From NCBI GenBank assembly GCA_902781945.1, contig CACZLE010000001.1:49693-113692 (forward strand): 64,000 bases of DNA, read 5' to 3'. The notes under the pieces were generated by a model. That model saw nothing but the letters and a program-made list of their open reading frames with translations. It searched no databases and was not told where the DNA came from. Shown piece by piece: positions 18,954 through 25,699 of this stretch (position 1 is the first letter of the stretch; every line of letters begins with the position of its first letter). Source of the DNA: an uncultured Eubacteriales bacterium. Lineage in GTDB: Bacteria; Bacillota; Clostridia; Christensenellales; Aristaeellaceae. Both the position numbers and the translations under genes were made by a program.

Positions 18954-20500
18954 AATGCCTGTATACCTCCGCCCGCAGCTGTACGGTGCTGCTGGACCCT
19001 CAGGGCGATTATGAAGCCCGCAGCGTCCGGCGGCTGGTGTTGAACGGACGGGAGCTTGGCGAGGAAAACCGCTCTGTCTGCTCGCTGTTTGATCTGTGGC
19101 CGGACACCGATTACACGCTGACCGGTTTCATAAACGGGGAAGCAGAGGAGACGCTTACCTTCCATACGGACGTGGAAGCCTGTACGCTGAACGTCCGCCG
19201 CTTCGGCGCAAAGGGCGACGGGGAGCATGACGATACGCCGGCGCTGCAGGCGGCCATCCTGTGCTGTCCTGACGGGGGACGTGTGCTGGTGCCTGCCGGA
19301 ACTTACCGCACCGGCCCCATTTTCCTCAAGAGCCATATGACTCTGGAGCTTCAAAAGGACGCCACCCTGGCGCTGATGACGGACAGGGCGAAATTCCCCA
19401 TCCTGCCCGGCATGACACGCACCACCGATGAGCAGGGCGAGTATCTGCTGGGCACCTGGGAAGGAAATCCCCTGGATTGCTTTGCGGGAGCCTTGACCGG
19501 GATCGGCGTAAAGGACGTGCGCATCATCGGCCAGGGCGTGGTGGACGGCTGCGCTCAATTGGGGGATTGGTGGCAGAATCACAAGGTGATCAAGGGGGCG
19601 TTCCGGGGCAGGATCTTCTACCTGCGGGATTGTGAAGATGTGACCGTACAGGGCATCACCTTCCGCAACAGTCCCTCTTGGAATCTGCATCCCTGCTTCA
19701 GCCGGAAGCTGCGCTTTTTGAACGTGCGGGTGGAAGCGCCCTATCACAGCCCCAATACCGATGGCTTTGATCCCGAAAGCTGCCAGGATATCCGCATGCT
19801 GGGCACGGTGTTTTCCGTGGGCGACGACTGCATCGCCATCAAGTCCGGCAAGATCTATATGGGCCAGAAGTATCATACGCCCTGCGAAAACATCGAGATT
19901 GCCTGGTGCGCCATGCTGAACGGCCATGGCGGCGTCACCGTGGGCAGCGAGATGGCGGGCGGCGTGCGGCATGTGTGGGTGCATCACTGCTTGATGCGGG
20001 GCAACGACAGAGGGCTGCGGGTCAAGACCCGGCGGGGCCGCGGCAAATACGCCGTGGTGGACGATATCCGCTTTGAGGATATCCGCATGGAGGGCGTCAA
20101 AGCGCCGCTGGTGGTCAACGCCATGTACTATTGCGACCCGGACGGCCATACCCCCTATGTGCAGTCCCGAGAAAAGCAGCCGGTGGACGACACCACGCCC
20201 ACCATCGGCACAGTGTGCTTTGAACGGGTGCGTGCGGAGGATTGTCAGGCCTGCGTGGGATATGTGCTGGGTCTGCCGGAAAAGCCCGTGGAGCAGCTGG
20301 TCCTGCGGGATTGCGATTTTGCGTTCAGCGAAGACGCGCAGCCCATGGAACCTGCCATGGCCGAAGGCGTGGATGCGTGCTCCAGACGCGGCCTGATCGT
20401 GCAGTATGCGGATCGGCTGATCCTGGACAACGTACGCATGCGGGGGATCGAAGGAAAACCGCTGGATGCGGTTTCTGTGAATCAGATAGAAAATCATTGA
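18950..20500 (+). CDS. Polygalacturonase (GH28), cytoplasmic
   Basis: The 516-residue enzyme hydrolyses alpha-1,4-galacturonan links. An N-terminal beta-sandwich (about 1-80) precedes the beta-helix that opens with NVRRFGAKGDGEHDDTPALQ. The GH28 signatures are all present: SPNTDGFD (NTD at 269-271), SVGDDCIAIKSG (D292, D293), NGHGGVTVGSE and RGLRVKTRRGRG. No signal peptide is seen, so an exo-acting enzyme on imported oligogalacturonides is likely. The start at the ATGA overlap with the preceding gene was preferred over an ATG 51 nt upstream because AGAGGAGG sits between them. Confidence 0.93.
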   Translation: MKCLYTSARSCTVLLDPQGDYEARSVRRLVLNGRELGEENRSVCSLFDLWPDTDYTLTGFINGEAEETLTFHTDVEACTLNVRRFGAKGDGEHDDTPALQAAILCCPDGGRVLVPAGTYRTGPIFLKSHMTLELQKDATLALMTDRAKFPILPGMTRTTDEQGEYLLGTWEGNPLDCFAGALTGIGVKDVRIIGQGVVDGCAQLGDWWQNHKVIKGAFRGRIFYLRDCEDVTVQGITFRNSPSWNLHPCFSRKLRFLNVRVEAPYHSPNTDGFDPESCQDIRMLGTVFSVGDDCIAIKSGKIYMGQKYHTPCENIEIAWCAMLNGHGGVTVGSEMAGGVRHVWVHHCLMRGNDRGLRVKTRRGRGKYAVVDDIRFEDIRMEGVKAPLVVNAMYYCDPDGHTPYVQSREKQPVDDTTPTIGTVCFERVRAEDCQACVGYVLGLPEKPVEQLVLRDCDFAFSEDAQPMEPAMAEGVDACSRRGLIVQYADRLILDNVRMRGIEGKPLDAVSVNQIENH

Positions 20501-20513
20501 GGAGGAGATCAAG

Positions 20514-21356
20514 ATGGATATTCGTTACAGCTGCAACCAACGCGACTTCAAGCGCTATACCACCGAGGAGACTCGCAAGGAGTTCCTGATCGAAAAGCTG
20601 TTTGCGGCGGACGAGGTCATCGCCGTGTACAGCCATGTGGACCGCATGGTCACGCTGGGCGTGATGCCGGTGAATGAAAAGGTGAGCATCGATAAGGGAA
20701 TCGATATCTGGCATAACTTCGGCACCGATTATTTCCTGGAGCGCCGGGAGTGCGGCATGTTCAACGTGGGCGGCGCGGGCCGCGTAACCGTGGACGGTAC
20801 CGTGTACGAGCTGGGATATAAGGATTGCCTCTATATCACCAAGGGCGCCAAGGAAGTCTATTTTGAGAGCGACGACGCGGCCAAGCCTGCCAAATACTAT
20901 ATCGTTTCCGCTCCCGCCCATTGCAGCTATGAAAACAAGCTGATCAAGATCTCCGACGCGGCCAAAAAGCCCCTGGGTGCGCTGGAAACCAGCAACAAGC
21001 GCACCATCAACCAGTTTATCCATCCTTCCGTGCTCAAGACCTGCCAGCTTTCCATGGGCATGACGGTGCTGGAGCCCGGCTCCGTGTGGAACACCATGCC
21101 CGCTCACACCCACGAGCGCCGCATGGAAGTGTATTTCTACTTTGAAGTGCCCCAGGATAACGTGGTTTTCCATATGATGGGCGAAGGTCAGGAGACCCGC
21201 CACATCGTGATGCAGAACGAGCAGGCGGTCATTTCTCCTTCCTGGAGCATCCACGCGGGCGCGGGCACCAGCAATTACACCTTCATCTGGGCCATGGGCG
21301 GTGAAAACCAGGCCTTTGACGATATGGACACCATTCCCACCACCGAACTGCGTTAA
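20514..21356 (+). CDS. kduI: 5-dehydro-4-deoxy-D-glucuronate isomerase KduI
   Basis: KduI converts 5-keto-4-deoxyuronate (DKI) to 2,5-diketo-3-deoxygluconate (DKII), from unsaturated uronates released by lyases. The 280-residue cupin carries the zinc site: H198 and H200 in PAHTHERRMEVYFYF, E205, and H247 in PSWSIHAGAG. FGTDYFLERRECGMFNVGG is also conserved. A GAGGAGG site lies upstream. kduD follows after 13 bp. Confidence 0.96.
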   Translation: MDIRYSCNQRDFKRYTTEETRKEFLIEKLFAADEVIAVYSHVDRMVTLGVMPVNEKVSIDKGIDIWHNFGTDYFLERRECGMFNVGGAGRVTVDGTVYELGYKDCLYITKGAKEVYFESDDAAKPAKYYIVSAPAHCSYENKLIKISDAAKKPLGALETSNKRTINQFIHPSVLKTCQLSMGMTVLEPGSVWNTMPAHTHERRMEVYFYFEVPQDNVVFHMMGEGQETRHIVMQNEQAVISPSWSIHAGAGTSNYTFIWAMGGENQAFDDMDTIPTTELR

Positions 21357-21369
21357 GGAGGAAAAAAAC

Positions 21370-22167
21370 ATGGATATGAACGCTTTCAGCCTGAAAGGCA
21401 AAATCGCTTGGATCACCGGCGCTTCCTATGGCATCGGCTTTGCCATCGCCCAGGCTTACGCCGCTGCCGGCGCCACCATCGTCTTTAATGACCGTGGCCA
21501 GGAGCAGCTGGATAAGGGCCTGGAAAACTATGAAAAAGCAGGCATCAAGGCCTATGGCTATGTCTGCGACGTGACGGACGAGGAAGCCGTGCAGGCGACT
21601 GTCAAGAAGATCGAGGAAGAAGTGGGCACCATCGATATCCTGGTGAACAATGCCGGCATCATCAAGCGCATCCCCATGTGCGAAATGTCCGCCGCCGAGT
21701 TCCGCCAGGTGGTGGACGTGGACCTGAACGCTCCCTTCATCTGCGCCAAGGCCGTGATCCCCGCCATGATCAAAAAAGGCCATGGCAAGATCATCAACAT
21801 CTGCTCTATGATGAGCGAGCTGGGCCGCGAGACCGTCAGCGCCTACGCGGCGGCCAAGGGCGGCCTGAAAATGCTGACCCGCAACATCTGCTCCGAATAC
21901 GGCGAGCACAACATCCAGTGCAACGGCATCGGCCCCGGTTATATCGCCACGCCCCAGACCGCGCCCCTGCGGGAGATCCAGCCCGACGGCAGCCGTCATC
22001 CCTTTGACCAGTTCATCATCGCCAAGACGCCCGCTGCCCGGTGGGGCACGCCGGAGGATCTGCAGGGTCCCGCCGTGTTCCTGGCCAGCGACGCCAGCAA
22101 CTTCGTCAACGGCCATATCCTGTATGTGGACGGCGGTATCCTGGCCTATATCGGCAAGCAGCCGTAA
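21370..22167 (+). CDS. kduD: 2-deoxy-D-gluconate 3-dehydrogenase / KDG oxidoreductase KduD
   Basis: KduD is a short-chain dehydrogenase that reduces DKII to 2-keto-3-deoxygluconate. The 265-residue protein has the cofactor loop TGASYGIG (16-23), NNAG at 93-96, and the catalytic set S146, Y159 and K163 (YAAAK). The start MDMNAFSLKGK follows AAGGAGG; a longer frame reaches into kduI and was rejected. KDG then joins the divergent uronate operon at KdgK. Confidence 0.93.
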   Translation: MDMNAFSLKGKIAWITGASYGIGFAIAQAYAAAGATIVFNDRGQEQLDKGLENYEKAGIKAYGYVCDVTDEEAVQATVKKIEEEVGTIDILVNNAGIIKRIPMCEMSAAEFRQVVDVDLNAPFICAKAVIPAMIKKGHGKIINICSMMSELGRETVSAYAAAKGGLKMLTRNICSEYGEHNIQCNGIGPGYIATPQTAPLREIQPDGSRHPFDQFIIAKTPAARWGTPEDLQGPAVFLASDASNFVNGHILYVDGGILAYIGKQP

Positions 22168-22172
22168 TCAAT

Positions 22173-22196
22173 AAAGCCCGCCTGCGCGGGCTTTTT
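22173..22196 (+). terminator. Rho-independent terminator after kduD
   Basis: A 9-bp stem (22173-22181 with 22186-22194), loop CTGC and T5 tail. The next gene starts only 16 bp later, so it must be reached by read-through or an unseen promoter. Confidence 0.85.
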
Positions 22197-22211
22197 GCAT
22201 ATGGAGGAGCT

Positions 22212-23342
22212 ATGGATTTTACGAAATTGACAGCCTATTTGGATTCCCTGATCGAGATGGGCGTTCCCAGCGTGGATATGATCGTATACCGGGATCATGA
22301 GCCGCTTTACCGGCACATGGCTGGATGGAAGGATGCCGCAAAGAAGGTGCCGCTGGCGGGCGACGAGACCTATTGCTTGTATTCCTGCACCAAGGTGTTT
22401 ACCACCTGCGCGGCCATGCGGCTGATCGAGCAGGGCAAGCTGCATTTGGATGATCCCGTAAGCCAATATCTGCCCGCATACGCCCATCTGACTGTGAAAA
22501 GTGAGGATGGTCCCCGTCCGGCCAAGCGGCCCATGCTGGTGCGGCATCTGATGAGCATGCAGAGCGGCCTGAACTACGACGCGGATACACCCGCTGTGCG
22601 GAAACTCATCCAGGAGACCAAGGGTCAGGCCACCACCCGTCAGCTGGCGGAAGCCAAGGCGCAGGACCCGCTGGAATTTGAACCCGGCGAGAACTTTTTG
22701 TACAGCTTGAGCCACGACGTGCTGGCGGCGGTCATTGAAGTCGCCTCGGGAATGAAATTCTCCGAGTATCTGAAAAAGAACATCTTTGATCCTTTAGGCC
22801 TGACCACCATCGGCTTTTCGCTGAAGGAGAAAGATCATGCACGCCAATGCGCCCAGTACATGTATAGCGGCGAAAAGAAAACCTTTGATCCCATCGAGAG
22901 TGAAACGCTGCCCTATCGCTATACGCCCCAATATGAGAGCGGCGGCGCGGGATTGATCTGCGATCTGCGGGATTACAGCACCTTTGCGGACGCTGTGGCC
23001 TGCGACGGCAAGAGCAAGGATGGGTACGCCATCCTCTCTCCCGCCATGATCCAGCTCTGGAGCGCCAATCAGCTGGGTCCCGTGAGCCGGAAATCCTTTG
23101 ACGCGTGGAACCGCCGCGGTTATTCCTATGGCCTGGGCGTGCGCACCCGCGTGACGCTGCAAGCGGGCGGGCGCGGCTCCATCGGGGAATTCGGCTGGGA
23201 CGGCGCGGCGGATTCCTGGGTGATGATCGATCCCCATCTGCATCTGTCCGCTTTCTTTGCCATGCACGTGCGGGGCTTCCCGTATGCCTACGACGTGATC
23301 CATCCCAATCTGCGTAATTTGATCTACGAGGCCATGGAATAA
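22212..23342 (+). CDS. Serine hydrolase of the beta-lactamase (class C)/esterase family
   Basis: The 376-residue protein has the serine-lysine pair S58-C-T-K61 in LYSCTKVFT and Y164 in FLYSLSHD at the position of the class C Y-x-N motif. The C-terminal block has GEFGWDGAADSWVMIDP, typical of EstB-like esterases. No signal peptide is visible, arguing for an intracellular esterase or peptidase rather than antibiotic resistance. The start follows GGAGGAG; a longer frame runs back into kduD. Behind the pectin genes it might remove acetyl or other esters from oligosaccharides (inference). Confidence 0.82.
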   Translation: MDFTKLTAYLDSLIEMGVPSVDMIVYRDHEPLYRHMAGWKDAAKKVPLAGDETYCLYSCTKVFTTCAAMRLIEQGKLHLDDPVSQYLPAYAHLTVKSEDGPRPAKRPMLVRHLMSMQSGLNYDADTPAVRKLIQETKGQATTRQLAEAKAQDPLEFEPGENFLYSLSHDVLAAVIEVASGMKFSEYLKKNIFDPLGLTTIGFSLKEKDHARQCAQYMYSGEKKTFDPIESETLPYRYTPQYESGGAGLICDLRDYSTFADAVACDGKSKDGYAILSPAMIQLWSANQLGPVSRKSFDAWNRRGYSYGLGVRTRVTLQAGGRGSIGEFGWDGAADSWVMIDPHLHLSAFFAMHVRGFPYAYDVIHPNLRNLIYEAME

Positions 23343-23359
23343 GGCCTATCCACGCGAAA

Positions 23360-23384
23360 GGACCGCCGGGAGACCGGCGGCCTT
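23360..23384. terminator. Bidirectional terminator between the convergent hydrolase and AraC genes
   Basis: CCGCCGG (23363-23369) pairs with CCGGCGG (23374-23380) around a GAGA loop. A short T-rich tract follows on + and an A/T-mixed one on -. Confidence 0.7.
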
Positions 23385-23387
23385 TGT

Positions 23388-24242
23388 TTATTTGCGTTTG
23401 ACGGGCACCCATACCTCGCAGTAATACTTTTCATCCTTGGGGCCCTTTGGATAATCCATGGGATCGGTGTAATACTCCACGCTGATCCCTGCGGCAATTT
23501 CATATTCCTTGTTTTCGGGCAGCCATTCGGAGAAAATGCGCCTTGTGGTGTCCTGCAATACCTGGGGCATGGGACCGAGACAGGGAAAGACCGCCCAGGT
23601 ATGGGCCGGAAGGGTGACGGCTTCAAATCCGGGCTGATCCTTTTCCGGCGCGTAAGCATCGGCGATCATGTATTTGAAGCATTTCCCATCCATGTTTTCG
23701 TCAAAGCAAACGGCATATTCTCCCATGACGATCTTGCTGCGTCCGCTGGCCATGTGTTCATCCCAGAAGGCCGGGCATTGGGTCATGCCTTCATTGAAGG
23801 GGATCATCTTGCTGCATCCGATCAGCTTGATCGCGGGCTTGTCCATGATCTTGTAATCCATCCTGAAACCACCTTTCAATTGAATGTGGATGCGCAGAGG
23901 CGCGAAGATTCGGGGCTTTTTGCTGCCGCTGCGCGCTTCCGCAGGGGTGCAGCCATGGAAACGGACAAAGGCCTTAGTGAAGCTGTCCGGGGATTCATAG
24001 CCATATTTGAGGGCGAGGTCGATGACTTTTCCGCCGCCGTTCGTCAGTTCCCGGGCGGCCTCCGTCAGCCTGCGATTACGCAGGTATTCGCTGGGCGTGT
24101 ATCCGCAGAGGATGACGAACCCTTTTTGAAAGTATAAGGGGGAAAAATGCACCTCGTCCGCGATCTGCTGCACAGTGAGCTCTTCTGTGAGATGATCCTC
24201 CATATAGGCGATGGCCCGGGTGATCGCTTCGGTCCAATCCAT
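23388..24242 (-). CDS. AraC-family regulator with GyrI-like effector domain
   Basis: A 284-residue Rob/BmrR-type protein. Residues 1-105 hold two helix-turn-helix motifs (LTVQQIADEVHFSPLYFQ and VIDLALKYGYESPDSF). Residues about 130-284 are a GyrI-like ligand-binding domain (MDYKIMDKPAIKLIG to YYCEVWVPVKRK). Such proteins bind hydrophobic or cationic compounds and activate efflux or detoxification genes, often their own operon. The start at 24242 was chosen for the AAGGAGG 8 bp upstream. Its target is not evident; the Sir2 gene lies upstream on the same strand. Confidence 0.9.
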   Translation of the reverse strand: MDWTEAITRAIAYMEDHLTEELTVQQIADEVHFSPLYFQKGFVILCGYTPSEYLRNRRLTEAARELTNGGGKVIDLALKYGYESPDSFTKAFVRFHGCTPAEARSGSKKPRIFAPLRIHIQLKGGFRMDYKIMDKPAIKLIGCSKMIPFNEGMTQCPAFWDEHMASGRSKIVMGEYAVCFDENMDGKCFKYMIADAYAPEKDQPGFEAVTLPAHTWAVFPCLGPMPQVLQDTTRRIFSEWLPENKEYEIAAGISVEYYTDPMDYPKGPKDEKYYCEVWVPVKRK

Positions 24243-24266
24243 GGCGCTTACCTCCTTACGGGGATC

Positions 24267-24275
24267 ATCATAGCA
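24267..24275 (-). promoter_or_regulatory. Possible extended -10 promoter of the AraC-type gene
   Basis: On the minus strand TGCTATGAT (TG-n-TATGAT) lies 25 bp before the AraC start in the 60-bp gap after the Sir2 gene. No convincing -35 is present. Confidence 0.4.
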
Positions 24276-24302
24276 CAGCAGACGCACATATTCCCGACAA
24301 TT

Positions 24303-25028
24303 TCAGCTTTCTTTTGTCCCGTTTACTTGGATAGAAGAAAGCACTTCGCCCACTTTTTCATGGATCACCAGCTCGGCCATATCGTCATAGGGCGTGGCGT
24401 CCCGATTGATCAGCACAAGATGTCTTCCCCGGAAATATCGCAGCAGCCCAGCAGCGGGATATACTGTCAAACTGGTGCCTGCCACGATGAGCATGTCCGC
24501 GCCGCGGATGGCGTGCACGGCCCCGGATACCACCTCGTCATCCAGTCCTTCTTCATAGAGCACCACGTCGGGCTTGATTTTGCCGCCGCAGGAGCACAGC
24601 GGAATCCCTTTGCTGTCCCGGATATAGGCAGGCTCATAGAATTTGCCGCACCGCATGCAATGATTGCGCCATACGCTGCCGTGCAGCTCATAGACCTGCC
24701 GGCTGCCGGCCTTAGTGTGCAGCCCGTCTATATTTTGCGTAACGATGGCGGTCAGTTTACCTGCCTGCTCCAGTTCGGCCAGCTTTAAATGAGCGGCGTT
24801 GGGCTGGGCCTCCAGGGGGAGCATTTTATCCCGATAAAAGCGATAGAATTCCTCCGGCATCCGGTCAAAGAAGGTGCGGCTGAGGATGGTCTCCGGCGGC
24901 CAATCATATTTTTGATGATAAAGCCCGTCCGTGGAGCGGAAATCGGGAATACCGCTCTCTGTGCTGACGCCAGCGCCGCCAAAGAAAACGATACGGCTGG
25001 ATTCATCCACCATTTGCTGCAAAGTCAT
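24303..25028 (-). CDS. cobB: NAD-dependent protein deacylase, Sir2 family
   Basis: The 241-residue sirtuin removes acyl groups from lysines using NAD+. Visible motifs are GAGVSTESGIPDFRS (18-32), TQNIDGLHTKAGS (98-110) with catalytic H116 in YELHGS, and a zinc site C124-x2-C127 and C145-x-C147. GTSLTVYPAAGLL and LINRD complete the NAD pocket. The ATG overlaps the stop of the lysozyme-like gene (ATGA), so the two are translationally coupled. Confidence 0.95.
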   Translation of the reverse strand: MTLQQMVDESSRIVFFGGAGVSTESGIPDFRSTDGLYHQKYDWPPETILSRTFFDRMPEEFYRFYRDKMLPLEAQPNAAHLKLAELEQAGKLTAIVTQNIDGLHTKAGSRQVYELHGSVWRNHCMRCGKFYEPAYIRDSKGIPLCSCGGKIKPDVVLYEEGLDDEVVSGAVHAIRGADMLIVAGTSLTVYPAAGLLRYFRGRHLVLINRDATPYDDMAELVIHEKVGEVLSSIQVNGTKES

Positions 25029-25606
25029 AGACTGCCTCCTTGAAAGGTTTGATAGTATCCGTAGGTTTCTTTCCCGTATGGGGTGATCTTTTTTGTATCG
25101 GCGTTGTATCGGGTGAAAACAAGCTGGAGCTCTTCCGGTAACAAGGCACTAAAATCAGTGGTTCCTGTCATTTCCGCGGCGGCATGCAGCAGGCATAAGG
25201 CCACGCATTGAATGTTGAACCGCCTGTCGCGGTGCAGCTTGCGCCAAATCTTTTTCATGGATGTTTGCGTATCCAAGGGCGCGGAGACAGGCAGCGCTCG
25301 GATGCCGGCATCATGCGCATAATTGATGTCTTTGATGGCCGTGGCCGCAAAGATCTGTCCATATCCCGTGGAGCTGTCCCGTTTTGCGGGCAGATGCATC
25401 CGATCCCACAGGGGCTGAAAGCGCCAATAACAAGCCACCGCCAGGTCAGCCAAGGGATCAAGCCAATCCATGCCGGTCATTTCCTGCCAGAGCACCGCCT
25501 GTATACAGGCCTTGGGAATTCCATAGGCCGTTGCCGCTTCCTGTATATCAGCCTCATGACGGCGCAGCAGCTTTCGCACAGTGGCTTTTGAATATCTCTT
25601 GATCAT
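25025..25606 (-). CDS. Lysozyme/lytic transglycosylase-like protein, apparently leaderless
   Basis: A 193-residue protein with a lysozyme-like pattern: catalytic-type glutamate E42 in AVLWQEMTG and the SSTGYGQI motif (78-85), a spacing seen in goose-type/SLT folds. There is no signal peptide or membrane segment, so export, if any, would need another route. No ribosome binding site precedes the ATG; instead a promoter -10 ends 6 bp upstream, so transcription should begin at or next to the ATG. The stop overlaps the Sir2 start. Confidence 0.7.
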   Translation of the reverse strand: MIKRYSKATVRKLLRRHEADIQEAATAYGIPKACIQAVLWQEMTGMDWLDPLADLAVACYWRFQPLWDRMHLPAKRDSSTGYGQIFAATAIKDINYAHDAGIRALPVSAPLDTQTSMKKIWRKLHRDRRFNIQCVALCLLHAAAEMTGTTDFSALLPEELQLVFTRYNADTKKITPYGKETYGYYQTFQGGSL

Positions 25607-25612
25607 GTTTTT

Positions 25613-25640
25613 ATTGTAAGCAAAATGGTGGGTTTGTCAA
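25613..25640 (-). promoter_or_regulatory. Promoter giving a leaderless mRNA for the lysozyme-like gene
   Basis: On the minus strand TTGACA (25640-25635) and TACAAT (25618-25613) have a 16-bp spacer. The ATG at 25606 begins 7 bp after the -10, the usual distance to +1. Confidence 0.75.
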
Positions 25641-25651
25641 CCGGTGACAGT

Positions 25652-25685
25652 AAAAAAGGCCCGGCAAAGCGAACTTCACCGGGCC
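25652..25685 (-). terminator. Terminator of the lacI-opp-GH3 operon
   Basis: On the minus strand GGCCCGG (25685-25679) pairs with CCGGGCC (25664-25658) around a 14-nt loop, followed by T6 (25657-25652). It lies just downstream of the GH3 stop. Confidence 0.85.
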
Positions 25686-25699
25686 AGGGGGTAGGGGAA

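Noticed and set aside
22212..23342. Antibiotic-resistance beta-lactamase
   Set aside because: There is no signal peptide, the Y-x-N motif is altered to Y-S-L, and the C-terminal GEFGWDGAA block fits esterases. Context is carbohydrate metabolism.
25025..25606. Phage endolysin marking a prophage
   Set aside because: No holin, integrase, structural phage gene or attachment repeat is nearby, and the gene overlaps a housekeeping-type sirtuin.
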